Positions 8,811 through 17,912 are shown, counted from the stretch's first letter. The stretch: 64,000 nucleotides of DNA from Methylopila turkensis (GCF_027922325.1 NZ_BSFL01000003.1:682001-746000); one strand, 5' to 3'. Translations and numbers: made by a program. The notes: generated by a model from the letters alone, not told the origin.

Positions 8811-9132
8811 GCCGCCTCAGCCCGCGCGGACGTTAACCAAGAATCGAGAGAGACGGTTAAGTATGGTGAACAAGGCGTTAACGACGTTTGCCAACGGTCG
8901 GATTCCACTGTTCTCTAGGCCATCGATCATCGGTAGCATTTGAATGGCCGAGGACTAACCCCCGTCCGGCGCGGCGCGCCGCCACGCGGGAGGGGTCCGA
9001 AGCAGCCGAATGGTCGGGCCCGCGTCGTGTTTGCGGGCCGAGCGCCGCAGACGGCCGACCCCGCGCGCTGATGGCGCGCGACCCGGCCCGAAGCGACCGA
9101 TGTGTGCAGTGTACGGACGCGAGGCTCAGACG
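8811..9132. promoter_or_regulatory. Divergent regulatory region upstream of the giant helical protein
   Basis: About 320 bases between the VWA gene (leftward) and the giant gene (rightward). It contains GTTAACC at 8832-8838, GGTTAA at 8855-8860 and GTTAAC at 8877-8882, all resembling CtrA half-sites (TTAAC). There are also two GANTC sites at 8841-8845 and 8901-8905, candidates for CcrM methylation. A 26-codon frame at 8863-8943 is probably not a gene. No firm promoter hexamers were assigned. Confidence 0.35.
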
Positions 9133-12100
9133 ATGGCGAATGCGAACACGGCGAAGGATCCTGCGGAAGCGGCCCTGTCGGCGATCGAGGAAGCCCTCAA
9201 CCTCGTCGCGCCGAGCGCGAAGGCGACCGTGGAGCCCTCCCCGCGGTCGGCGCCCGAGCCCTCCGTCGCCGAGCGCATGAGCGGGACGTCTCCGGACCCC
9301 TCCCCGCAGCCTCTCGCCGCGCCCTCCCCCGGATCCGATCGGCGGGCCGCCGCGGTCGACCGCGGACGCCGCGCGCCGGCGAACGACGACGCCCGCTCGT
9401 TCGCGCACATCGTCTACGCCCTGCAGCGCAAGCCGTCCGGCGCGCCGTTCGTGCTGGCGACGATCGCCTCCGTCGCCTGGGCCGGGCTCGGCGCGCTCTA
9501 CGCCTTCGGCGTGGTGGGCCTCGGCGGCCAGGCCGATCTCGCGGACCCGGCCGTGCAGGCCCAGCTCGCCGCCGCCGCGGTCGGGACGCTCGCGCCGATC
9601 GTGTTCTTCTACATGATCGCGATGATGGCTTGGCGCTCGCAGGAGATGCGCCTCGTCGCCCGCTCGATGACGGAAGTCGCGCTCCGGCTCGCCGAGCCCG
9701 AGACCGCCTCCTCGGAGGCCGTCGCCTCGCTCGGCCAGGCGGTGCGCCGCGAGGTCGCGGCGATGGGCGACGGCGTCGAGCGCGCGGTCGCCCGCGCCGG
9801 CGACCTCGAGTCGCTCGTGCGCGGCGAGGTCTCGTCGCTCGAACGCTCGTTTCACGACAACGAACTGCGCGTCCGCGCGCTCATCGCCGAGATGCAGAGC
9901 CAGCGCGAGGCCATCGACGGCAACGCCGAGCGGCTGCGCGCCACCGTCGGCGAGGCGCAGGAGGCGCTCGCGCGCGACCTCAGCGCGGCCGCCGCGCTGC
10001 TGACCGCCAACATTTCCGAGTCGGGCGCCCGCATCTCCGAGCAGCTCGACGCCAAGAGCGCTGAGCTGACCGACGCCATCACCGGCGCGGGCGAGGCCAT
10101 GCTCAACGCGGTCGGCGGCCGCGGCGCCGACATGATCGAGCGCCTGACGAGCACCGGCGAGGCCGTCTCCACCTCGATCGAGGAGACGAGCGCGCGGGTG
10201 TCCGCCTCCTTCGCCGAGCGCGCGGAGATCGCGCAGGCGGCGCTGATGGACGCCAGCGAGACGCTGTTCCGCTCGGTCGAGGAGCGGGCGACGCTTGTGA
10301 CCGACCGTTTCGCGGCCGCCGGCGCCGACATCGACGACCGTCTGGCCCGCACCAGCGAACAGATCGCCGGCGCGCTCGATTCCCGCGGCGCGGACATCGC
10401 CGAACGCCTCGACCGCGTCGGCGTCACGCTGCTCGACAGCGTCGCCCGCCGCGCCGACGAGGTCGCCGAAAAGCTCGACAGCACCGGCGAGGCCGTGACC
10501 GCGAACTTCAGCGACCGCGCCGCCGACGTTCTCGGCGCGCTGACCGCCGCTGGAAGCGGCTTCCACGCCGCGCTGGACGACCGTTCGCGCGACATGCTCG
10601 ACGGGCTCGGCGATCGCTCCCGCGATCTGCTCGACGGTCTTGCGGAACGCTCCCGCGAGCTCGGCGACACGCTCGCGGCCACGGCCTCCTCCGTCACCGA
10701 GGACTTCGGCTCGCGCGGCGATCGCGTCACCGAAGAGCTCGTGGCGGTCGCGGCCCGCCTCTCCGACGATCTGGCCTCGCGCGCGGCGCTCGCCTCCGAC
10801 CGGCTGCAGAAGACCGGCGACGACGTGTCGGCGGAGTTCGCAGAGCGGGCCGAGCGCGTGGTGCGCGCGATCGCCGAGCGGGCCGAGGACGTCACCGGCG
10901 CGCTCGCCCAGGCGGGAAGCGACCTCGACGGCACGCTCGCGGTGCGTGCCGCGGAGATCACCGACGCCCTCAAGAGCGCCGGCGACGGCGTGGTGCTGGA
11001 CCTGTCGCTCCGCGGCTCCGAGATCACCGGCAAGCTGGACGAGACCGGCGGACGCCTCGCCGAGACCATCGCGCTCAAGGGCGGCGAGCTCGCCGAGCGG
11101 CTGCAGGACGCCGCCTCCCGCATGCACGAGGCGATCGTGGTCCACGGCTCCGATCTCGAACGCCGCTTCACCGAGGACGGCGAGCGCATCGCCGGCCTGC
11201 TGGAGACGCGCGGCGACGACGTGGCGACCCGCATCGTGCACGCCAGCGATCGCGTCCACGAGGCGATCGTGGTGCGCAGCAACGAGATCGAGCGCGACTT
11301 CGAGGCCGCCGGCTCCCGAATCGTCGCGGCGATCGACGGCCGTTCGGCCGAGGTGCGCGAAAACCTCGAAACCACCGGCGTCACGATCGCCGACGTCCTG
11401 TCCGAGCGCGGCGCGATCCTGATCACCCAGCTCGGCGACACCGCCGAACGGATCCACGACGTGGTCGTGAACCGCGGCGACGATCTCGAGACCCGCCTGA
11501 GCGGCGTCGGCTCCCGCATGGGCGAGACCATCGACGCCCGCGCCGCGGAAGCCGCGGCCGCCTTCGAGGCCGCCACCGGCCGCATCTCCACCGGCGTCGA
11601 CGAGCGCCTGCGCGCCTTCGAGGAGCGCCTCGCCACCACCGGCGCATCGGTCGCCGACGTCATCGCCGAACATGGCGGCCAGCTCGCCGGGACGCTGACC
11701 GAGACCACAGAACGCTTCCACGACATCGTCGTGGTCCGCGGCTCCGATCTGGAGCAGCGCCTGGCGGCGGCGGGCGACGCGCTTAGCGGCAAGATCGATT
11801 CCCGCGCCGTTGCGGCGGAAGCCGCGTTCGAGGCCGCGACCGACCGCATCGGCAAGGGCGTCGACGAGCGCCTGCGCGCCTTCGAGGATCGCCTGTCCTC
11901 CACCGGCGCCTCCGTCGCCGACGTCATCGCCGACCATGGCGGGCGGCTCGCCGGAACGCTGTCGGAGACCACCGAGCGCTTCCACGACATCGTCGTGGTG
12001 CAGGGCGCGGACCTCGAGGATCGGCTCGTCTCGGCCGGCGACGCCCTCAGCGGCAAGATCGACGCCCGCGCCATCGCGGCCGAAGCGGCCTTCGAGGCCG

Positions 12101-15100
12101 CCACCGCCCGCATCGGCTTCGGCGTGGAAGAGCGCCTGCGCGCCTTCGAGGAGCGCCTGTCGTCCACCGGCGCCTCCGTCGCCGACGTCATCGCGGAGCG
12201 CGGCGGCGCGCTCGCCATCACGCTGGGCGACACCGCCGAGCGCATCCACGACGCGGTCATCACCCGCGGCGGCGACCTGGAGCGCCGCCTCGCGTCCGCC
12301 GAGACGCGCCTCGTCGACGCCATGGGCGCGCGCACGCTCGCGGCCGAGGCCGCGTTCGAAGCGGCGAGCGCCCGCCTCGGCGCCGGTTTCGACGACCGGA
12401 TCGCGGCCTTCGAAACCCGTTTCGACAGCGCTGGCTCCACCCTCGGCGAGCGGCTCGCGACCGAGGTCGAGAAGGCCGACCGCCTGCTCGACCAGGCCGT
12501 CCGCGCCGTCGCCGTCCGGCTCGAGGACGGGACCGCATCGGTCCGCGCCACGTTCGAGACCTCGGCCGAAAGCTTCGGCGGCCTGCTCGACAACCGCGCC
12601 TCCGAAATCGACGAACGGCTCGCGCGGATCGCGAGCGAACTCGGCGAGTCGATCTCCCGCCGCGGCGCCACGCTCGGCGAAGCTCTCGCCGTCGCGGCCC
12701 GCGGGCTTGCGGACGACATCACCGCGCGCGGCTCGGCGGTCAACGACAGCTTCGCGGCCCAGCTCGCCGCGCTCGACGCCACCCTCGGCGAACGCGGGCC
12801 GGCTCTCGCCGCCCGGCTGTCGGAAGTGGGCGGCGGCTTCGCCGACCAGATCGCGGCGCGCGTCGCCGAGGTCGAGGGCGTGCTGCGCGACGAGGGCGCC
12901 AAGCTCACCGATCGCATCGGCGCGCAGGCGCTTGCGCTCGACGCCACGCTCGGCGAACGCCTCGGCGCCTTTGACGGCAAGCTGTCCGAGCTCGACGGCG
13001 CCATCGCCGACCGCCTCTCGGCCTTCGACGAGCGGGTCACCGCGCTCGACGGGGCCTCGCGCAGCCAGACCGGCGCGATCGACCGCCGGATCGAGCGGCT
13101 CGACGAGACGCTCGGCGAGCGCATCGGCCAGTTCGACGACAAGATCTCGACCTTCGACACCCTGTTCGGCGAGCGCATCGGCGCGCTCGACGGCCAGATC
13201 GTGCGCTTCGACGCGAGCCTCGGCGAACGGGTCGGCGCGATCGACGGGCAAATCGTCCGCTTCGACGCCAACGTCTCGGACCGCATCAACTCGATCGACG
13301 GCAAGGTGGCCGCGATCGACGACGCCATCACGGCCCAGATCGACCGCATCGACGGCAAGGTCGCCTCGCTCGACCAGGTCGTCGGCGAACGGCTGAGCGC
13401 GTTCGACAGCCGGGCGACCTCGCTCGACGCGGCGCTCGGCGACCATGTGCAGGCGCTCGCCGCCCGCATCTCCCAGCTCGACAACGCGCTCGACGAACGC
13501 GTCGGCGCCTTCGACGAGAAGGCGAAGCTGATCAGCGGCGCGCTGGCGGCGAGCCTCGAGACCTTCGAGAACCGCGCCGGCGTGCTGAACCGCGCCGTGG
13601 CCGCCCGCCTCGCCGGCTTCGACGCCAAGGCCGGCGAGCTGGAGAACGCGATCGGCGGCCGCATCGACGCCTTCGCGGAGCGGACGAACGAACTCGACGG
13701 CGTGCTCGCCGCCCGCCTCGGCGGCTTCGACGAGCAGTTCGCGAGCCGCATGGGCGATCTGGCGCTTTCGCTTGAAAGCCGCATCGGCCGGATCGACGAC
13801 GGCCTCGACGCGCGGACCCGCGCGCTCAACGAGACGCTCGCCGCCCGCACGCTCGACCTCGCCCGCACGCTCGGCGAAGGCTCGACCGGGGTCGCGGCCA
13901 CGCTCGCCCAGCGCGCGGCCGAGTTCGCGGCCGACCTGTCGGAGCGCACCGACGGCCTTGTCTCGGCCTTCGACGAGAAGGCGACGGCGATCTCGTCCTC
14001 GCTCGGCGCCAAGGCGCTCGAAGTGGCGGGCGCGCTCGAAAGCCGCATCGCGCGCTTCGAGACCACGGTCACCGGCCGCATCGACAGCGTCGGCGAGACC
14101 CTCGACGCCCGCGGCGAGAACCTCGCGGAGCGCATCTCCGGCCGCGTCGAGAGCGTCAACGCGACGCTCGCCGAGACCTCCGGCCGCGTCGAGAGCGATC
14201 TCGCGCGCCTCACCGCCGAGGTCGCGGAGCGGCTCGCCGCCCGCATCGCCGAAGTGGGCGCGGCGCTCGACGCCAACGGCGCCGGGCTCGTGGACCGCAT
14301 CGGGGCCCGCGGCGAGGCCGTCACGCGCGAGCTCGCCGGCGTCGGCGAGACGGTGTCGACCCAGCTCGACGAACGGCTCGCCAATCTGGTCGAAACCGTC
14401 GGCGCCCGCGGCGACGCCCTGCGCGACACGCTGGAGACGCTGAACGGCGACCTCGCCCGCACCTTCGAGACCCGCGGCGCCGAGACCGTCGCCGGCCTCA
14501 ACGGCGTGGCCGACCGCCTGCGCCTCGCCTCCCACCGGCTCGGCGAATCCATGGGCGCCGAGACCGCCAAGACCGTCGAGCAGCTCGACGCCTCGGCGAA
14601 GCGCCTGCAGGACGCCGTCACCGAGGCGACCTCCGCCCTCGCCGCGACGGTCGCGCGCGAGAGCAAGCGCGCGGTCGGCGACCTGACGGAGACGCAAGCC
14701 GCGCTGACCGGCGCGCTCGGCGAGGCGCTGACGCGCCTCGGCGACTCGAACGCCGCCCTCCAGACCCTGCTCGAAGGCGCCGGCTCGAAGCTCGGCGCGG
14801 TCGAGACCGAGCTCTCCGGCCGCGTCTCCGCCTTCGAGGAGATCATGGCGGACATCGCGGAGACCACCACCCGCACCGGCGAGAAGGTCGGCGCCCAGGT
14901 GGTGTCGCTGCGCGACGTTTCGGCCGGCGTGCTCCAGCGCGTGACCGAGGTGTCGAAGCAGCTCGAGCATCAGGCGCAGGCGATCTCGGGCGTCACCTCG
15001 ACGCTGGACGGCGCCCAGAGCCGGCTCGCCGGCGCGCTCGAGGAGCGCCGCGCGGCGCTCGAGGGCCTCGCCGCCGGTCTCGGCGCCAAGGCCGAGGAGC

Positions 15101-16221
15101 TGACCCGCTCGCTCAACGGCTACGTGGTCGCGATCGACGAGCAGCTCACTCGCTCGGAAGCGCGCGCGAAGAGTGTCGCCGAGGGGCTCGCCGCGCAGGT
15201 CGGCGCCACCTCGCAGTCGATCGCGAGCGAGTTCGACAAGGTGCGCAAGCTCGGCGACGCCGAGCGCGAGAAGGCCGCCGCCTCGCTCAAGGCTTCGAAC
15301 GAGGAGGCCGCCCGCGAGATGGCGCGCATGCTCGGCGAGGCCACCAAGCGCTTCGCCGACGTCACCGCCGAGATGCGCGGCATGACCTCGACAATCCAGA
15401 CCGAGCTCGACCAGACGCGCGAGCAGCTGCGTCGGGGCGTGCTGGAGATGCCGAAGGAGGCCGAGGAAGGCGCGGCCGAGCTGCGCCGCGTGGTGGCGGA
15501 GCAGATCAAGGCGCTGAACGCGCTCGGCGAGATCGCGGCCCGCCAGGGCGCCGCGTTCGACGTCGCCGAGCCCGCCCGCGAGGCGCGGCCGGCCGCGGTC
15601 CGCACGGCGCAGGCGGCGGCGCCCGCAGCTCCCGCCCGGCCCTCGGCCGCGCCGGCGCCGAAGCCCGCCCCGCAAGCCGCCGCCCGGCCCCAGCCGGCGG
15701 CCGCCGCGCCGAAGCCGGCCCCGGCGCCGGCCAAGCCCGCCGCGGTCGACGACAACGGAAGCTGGATCTCCGGCCTGCTCGCCCGCGCCTCGCGGGACGA
15801 CGAGCCGGCGGCGGCGCCCGCCGCCCGCAAGCCCGCCGCGACCCCGGCCGCGCCGCAGCGCTCCCCGCTGCACGCGATCGAGTCGCTCGACAGCCTGTCG
15901 GTGGACATCGCCCGGATGATCGACCATCAGGCGGTCGCGGACCTCTGGGACCGCTACCGCCGCGGCGAGCGCAACGTGTTCACGCGCCGGCTCTACACGC
16001 TGCAGGGCCAGCAGACCTTCGAAGAGATCAAGCGCAAGTACGGCAGCGAGCCGGAGTTCCGCGGCACGGTCGACCGCTATGTCACCGAGTTCGAGCGCCT
16101 GCTGGCCGAGATCGCCGAGGACGACCGCGACGGCATGCTGACCAACACCTACCTGACCTCGGAGACCGGCAAGGTCTACACCATGCTCTCGCACGCGGCC
16201 GGCAAGTTCGACCCGCGCTGA
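9133..16221 (+). CDS. Giant membrane-anchored helical repeat protein, growth-pole-ring (GPR)-like
   Basis: 2362-residue, almost entirely alpha-helical protein. An N-terminal ~100-residue disordered segment is followed by two transmembrane helices (about 104-130 and 147-167). About 1950 residues of charged, apolipoprotein-like helices follow, including four 88-residue repeats and fifteen 18-residue repeats. Next come a Pro/Ala-rich linker (about 2146-2243) and a conserved-looking C-terminal domain (YRRGERNVFTRRLYTLQGQQ, GKVYTMLSHA). Size, topology, apolipoprotein-like repeats and C-terminus fit the GROWTH POLE RING protein of Agrobacterium, which organises unipolar growth in Hyphomicrobiales; this is recalled resemblance, not a search result. 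Start MANANTAKD was preferred; an in-frame ATG at 9100 is an alternative. A strong terminator follows. Confidence 0.8.
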   Translation: MANANTAKDPAEAALSAIEEALNLVAPSAKATVEPSPRSAPEPSVAERMSGTSPDPSPQPLAAPSPGSDRRAAAVDRGRRAPANDDARSFAHIVYALQRKPSGAPFVLATIASVAWAGLGALYAFGVVGLGGQADLADPAVQAQLAAAAVGTLAPIVFFYMIAMMAWRSQEMRLVARSMTEVALRLAEPETASSEAVASLGQAVRREVAAMGDGVERAVARAGDLESLVRGEVSSLERSFHDNELRVRALIAEMQSQREAIDGNAERLRATVGEAQEALARDLSAAAALLTANISESGARISEQLDAKSAELTDAITGAGEAMLNAVGGRGADMIERLTSTGEAVSTSIEETSARVSASFAERAEIAQAALMDASETLFRSVEERATLVTDRFAAAGADIDDRLARTSEQIAGALDSRGADIAERLDRVGVTLLDSVARRADEVAEKLDSTGEAVTANFSDRAADVLGALTAAGSGFHAALDDRSRDMLDGLGDRSRDLLDGLAERSRELGDTLAATASSVTEDFGSRGDRVTEELVAVAARLSDDLASRAALASDRLQKTGDDVSAEFAERAERVVRAIAERAEDVTGALAQAGSDLDGTLAVRAAEITDALKSAGDGVVLDLSLRGSEITGKLDETGGRLAETIALKGGELAERLQDAASRMHEAIVVHGSDLERRFTEDGERIAGLLETRGDDVATRIVHASDRVHEAIVVRSNEIERDFEAAGSRIVAAIDGRSAEVRENLETTGVTIADVLSERGAILITQLGDTAERIHDVVVNRGDDLETRLSGVGSRMGETIDARAAEAAAAFEAATGRISTGVDERLRAFEERLATTGASVADVIAEHGGQLAGTLTETTERFHDIVVVRGSDLEQRLAAAGDALSGKIDSRAVAAEAAFEAATDRIGKGVDERLRAFEDRLSSTGASVADVIADHGGRLAGTLSETTERFHDIVVVQGADLEDRLVSAGDALSGKIDARAIAAEAAFEAATARIGFGVEERLRAFEERLSSTGASVADVIAERGGALAITLGDTAERIHDAVITRGGDLERRLASAETRLVDAMGARTLAAEAAFEAASARLGAGFDDRIAAFETRFDSAGSTLGERLATEVEKADRLLDQAVRAVAVRLEDGTASVRATFETSAESFGGLLDNRASEIDERLARIASELGESISRRGATLGEALAVAARGLADDITARGSAVNDSFAAQLAALDATLGERGPALAARLSEVGGGFADQIAARVAEVEGVLRDEGAKLTDRIGAQALALDATLGERLGAFDGKLSELDGAIADRLSAFDERVTALDGASRSQTGAIDRRIERLDETLGERIGQFDDKISTFDTLFGERIGALDGQIVRFDASLGERVGAIDGQIVRFDANVSDRINSIDGKVAAIDDAITAQIDRIDGKVASLDQVVGERLSAFDSRATSLDAALGDHVQALAARISQLDNALDERVGAFDEKAKLISGALAASLETFENRAGVLNRAVAARLAGFDAKAGELENAIGGRIDAFAERTNELDGVLAARLGGFDEQFASRMGDLALSLESRIGRIDDGLDARTRALNETLAARTLDLARTLGEGSTGVAATLAQRAAEFAADLSERTDGLVSAFDEKATAISSSLGAKALEVAGALESRIARFETTVTGRIDSVGETLDARGENLAERISGRVESVNATLAETSGRVESDLARLTAEVAERLAARIAEVGAALDANGAGLVDRIGARGEAVTRELAGVGETVSTQLDERLANLVETVGARGDALRDTLETLNGDLARTFETRGAETVAGLNGVADRLRLASHRLGESMGAETAKTVEQLDASAKRLQDAVTEATSALAATVARESKRAVGDLTETQAALTGALGEALTRLGDSNAALQTLLEGAGSKLGAVETELSGRVSAFEEIMADIAETTTRTGEKVGAQVVSLRDVSAGVLQRVTEVSKQLEHQAQAISGVTSTLDGAQSRLAGALEERRAALEGLAAGLGAKAEELTRSLNGYVVAIDEQLTRSEARAKSVAEGLAAQVGATSQSIASEFDKVRKLGDAEREKAAASLKASNEEAAREMARMLGEATKRFADVTAEMRGMTSTIQTELDQTREQLRRGVLEMPKEAEEGAAELRRVVAEQIKALNALGEIAARQGAAFDVAEPAREARPAAVRTAQAAAPAAPARPSAAPAPKPAPQAAARPQPAAAAPKPAPAPAKPAAVDDNGSWISGLLARASRDDEPAAAPAARKPAATPAAPQRSPLHAIESLDSLSVDIARMIDHQAVADLWDRYRRGERNVFTRRLYTLQGQQTFEEIKRKYGSEPEFRGTVDRYVTEFERLLAEIAEDDRDGMLTNTYLTSETGKVYTMLSHAAGKFDPR
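11374..12429 (+). repeat. Four tandem 264-bp (88-residue) repeats inside the giant gene
   Basis: Units begin at 11374, 11638, 11902 and 12166, each exactly 264 bases. Every unit starts with TG(V/A)(T/S)(I/V)ADV at protein level and later contains ERxHD(I/V/A)V, then AEAAFEAA, then a DERLRAFEERL-like end. The second to fourth units are the most similar and look like recent tandem duplications. Confidence 0.85.
12937..13746 (+). repeat. Fifteen tandem 54-bp (18-residue) repeats inside the giant gene
   Basis: Continuous array of 18-residue units of the form LDxxLGERLxAFDxKxxx. The first (LDATLGERLGAFDGKLSE) starts at 12937 and the last ends at 13746, with no insertion between units. Eighteen residues equal five turns of an alpha-helix, so equivalent residues stay on one face. 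Confidence 0.85.
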
Positions 16222-16245
16222 CGCCGATCATCGTCCCGACGAAAA

Positions 16246-16282
16246 GCGAAGGCCCCGGAGCTCAAGGCTCCGGGGCCTTCGC
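16246..16282 (+). terminator. Terminator hairpin after the giant gene
   Basis: Perfect 16-bp inverted repeat GCGAAGGCCCCGGAGC / GCTCCGGGGCCTTCGC with a 5-base loop, 25 bases after the stop. It is preceded by AAAA and followed by GCGTTTG. It may terminate transcription from both sides, since the DUF6644-like gene ends convergently at 16304. Confidence 0.8.
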
Positions 16283-16303
16283 GCGTTTGACGCTTCGCGC
16301 CCT

Positions 16304-16795
16304 TCAGACGTAGGCGATCAGCCGGCCGAGCGCGGCGACGCCGAGCCAGAGCCCGATCGAGCCGAGCGCCTGCGCGCGGGCCGCGACCGGCGGGCCCTGG
16401 TCCCAGAAGGGGTAGCGCGACCGCCAGAGCGCGCGGAACGCAAGCGCGTTGGCGAGCCCCAGCGCAGCGCCGGCAAGCTTCCAGAGCAACAGGGTGTTCG
16501 TGGACAGCGCGCGGGCGTCGGCTGCGAACAGCAGCGGCCCGGTAACGACGAGGAGCGCCAGCCCGACGCCTGCGAACGGCGTCAGCAGCCGCGCCGCGTC
16601 GTCGACCGCGACCGCTTTGCCGAACCCCAGCAGCCGCAGGTCCAGCAGCAGGATCGGCCCGACCAGCAGCACGAGGCCGAGCAGGTGGACGAGGTTCGCG
16701 AGCGGATAGGCGACCGCGGACTGCCGCATCGCCACGCCGACGCGGGAGGCCTCGAGCGCCGCCGCCCACAGCGGCGGATCGGCGATCGGCTCCAT
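16304..16795 (-). CDS. DUF6644-like integral membrane protein
   Basis: 163-residue protein with about four transmembrane helices: LANLVHLLGLVLLVGPILLLDLRLLG, LLTPFAGVGLALLVVTGPLL, LLLWKLAGAALGLANALAF and a C-terminal helix. The N-terminal pattern (short amphipathic stretch, VHLLGLVLLVG, DLRLLG) resembles the DUF6644 family as I recall it. The gene lies 14 bases after the DUF6152-like gene, and these two families often travel together. Function unknown. Start MEPIADPP is the first Met in a plausible position; longer frames run back through the DUF6152-like gene. Confidence 0.68.
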   Translation of the reverse strand: MEPIADPPLWAAALEASRVGVAMRQSAVAYPLANLVHLLGLVLLVGPILLLDLRLLGFGKAVAVDDAARLLTPFAGVGLALLVVTGPLLFAADARALSTNTLLLWKLAGAALGLANALAFRALWRSRYPFWDQGPPVAARAQALGSIGLWLGVAALGRLIAYV

Positions 16796-16809
16796 CGGTC
16801 GAGACGCCT

Positions 16810-17157
16810 TTAGCGCAGCTCCACCGTCTTGCCGCCGGCGGTGATGCGCTCGGCGCGCAGCTCGGGCCGGCCGCGGGAGTTGGGGTAGCCTTCGACCTTG
16901 ACGGTCTTGCCCGGCGCGATGTCGGCCTCGGCGAGCCCGCGCGCGTTCATGCGCGACGGCGGCGCCAGCACGACCTCCCATTTCGCGCCGTCATGCTCCA
17001 GCGTGAGGTCGCCGTGGGGATTGCCGTAGGACGACGTCAGGACCGGACCTTCGATCGTGACCGTCTTGCTGGAATCGTAGCTCGACCAGCCGTGGTGGGC
17101 GAGCGCGGGGGTCGCGATGATCGCGAAGATGGCGGCGACGCGGGCGGCGGCGTTCAT
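16810..17157 (-). CDS. Exported DUF6152-like small protein
   Basis: 115-residue protein with a cleavable signal peptide (MNAAARVAAIFAIIATPALA), giving a mature N-terminus HHGWSSYD. This start and a following beta-rich OB-like domain (VTIEGPVLTSSYGNPHGDLTL, KTVKVEGYPNSRG) fit DUF6152. Predicted periplasmic; the leading His-His could bind a metal, which is only a suggestion. It forms a two-gene unit with the membrane protein at 16304. Function unknown. Confidence 0.72.
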   Translation of the reverse strand: MNAAARVAAIFAIIATPALAHHGWSSYDSSKTVTIEGPVLTSSYGNPHGDLTLEHDGAKWEVVLAPPSRMNARGLAEADIAPGKTVKVEGYPNSRGRPELRAERITAGGKTVELR

Positions 17158-17261
17158 GGGGACTCTCCTCCGAGGTTTCCCGGAGGGTGGCGCGCGTCGG
17201 CTCTGCGGCAAGCCGCGCGCGATCAGGCCTGCGTGAGCGCGCGGCCGGCCGAGCCGCCCGG

Positions 17262-17912
17262 TCAGAGCTGCTGGCCGGTCCAGCCCACCAGGCCCGTCAG
17301 CACCCGGCGCAGCGCCTGATCGAGCGCGCGGGTCGCGGTCGGGCCGTCGACCGCGCCCGCGAGCGGCTGGCGGGCGACGAACACCTCGCCCGCGACGATT
17401 TTGCCGGTCTTGTCGTTGATGATCTTGGCCGTAAGCTCCACCACCGCCTCGCCGGTCGCGGCGCGGATCTCGAAGGCGCGCAGCTCGGTCACGAGCTGGA
17501 AGTCCGGGGCGAGACGATCGCCCGGACGGCCCACGCTCCGGAGCCGGGCGGCGTTTTCGTAGGATTCGATGATGCGCGCCTGCACGAGCTTCGGCAGGCG
17601 GTCGGACCACTGCGACTTCGGCAGATAGGTGACCTGCCCCTCATTGGGCTTCACGACGATGCGCTGGCCGTCGATCACCGCCACCGCCACCGGCTCGGCC
17701 ACCACCAGCACGCCGCGCTGGCCGCCGCCGCGCGGCAGGTCGGACGGCGCCGTCAGGTCGTAGGTCGCGTCCGGCGACCCCGCGAGCAGGCCCGCGCAGC
17801 CCGAGAGCGTGAGCCCGAGCGCGGCGACGATCGCCAGGCGGGCGGCGACGGTCCTGAGGGACGAACGGGCCAAGGTTTTCTCCACGCTGTCTTGAACTGG
17901 GGCGCGCGTCAT
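17262..17912 (-). CDS. ABC-type transport auxiliary lipoprotein (Mla/MCE system)
   Basis: 216-residue lipoprotein. The lipobox LTLSGC follows a hydrophobic signal stretch, so the mature protein starts at a lipidated Cys near residue 39. The body matches the auxiliary lipoprotein family (PqiC/YmbA-like; 'TYDLTAPSDLP', 'VVAEPVAVAVIDGQRI', 'ATRALDQALRRVL'). It is encoded last in the mla-type operon, and its ATG overlaps the stop of the MCE gene (17909-17912). Such proteins sit in the outer membrane and are thought to complete the lipid path built by MCE proteins. Confidence 0.88.
   Translation of the reverse strand: MTRAPVQDSVEKTLARSSLRTVAARLAIVAALGLTLSGCAGLLAGSPDATYDLTAPSDLPRGGGQRGVLVVAEPVAVAVIDGQRIVVKPNEGQVTYLPKSQWSDRLPKLVQARIIESYENAARLRSVGRPGDRLAPDFQLVTELRAFEIRAATGEAVVELTAKIINDKTGKIVAGEVFVARQPLAGAVDGPTATRALDQALRRVLTGLVGWTGQQL

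Noticed and set aside
8863..8943. A 26-codon frame MVNKALTTFANGRIPLF... upstream of the giant gene
   Set aside because: It lies in the regulatory region, has no clear ribosome-binding site and no recognisable family; chance is the simplest explanation, though a leader peptide is not excluded.
11374..13746. Repeats considered as a CRISPR array or VNTR outside genes
   Set aside because: The units are in frame, contiguous without spacers and translate to a helical protein; no cas genes are present.
8878..16194. A 2438-codon open frame on the minus strand opposite the giant gene
   Set aside because: It is a shadow of the repetitive, very GC-rich plus-strand gene: stop codons are rare in this frame because of base composition. 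The translation is Arg/Gly/Ala/Val-rich low complexity with no domain, and there is no ribosome-binding site. The plus-strand frame has membrane helices, regular repeats and a terminator.
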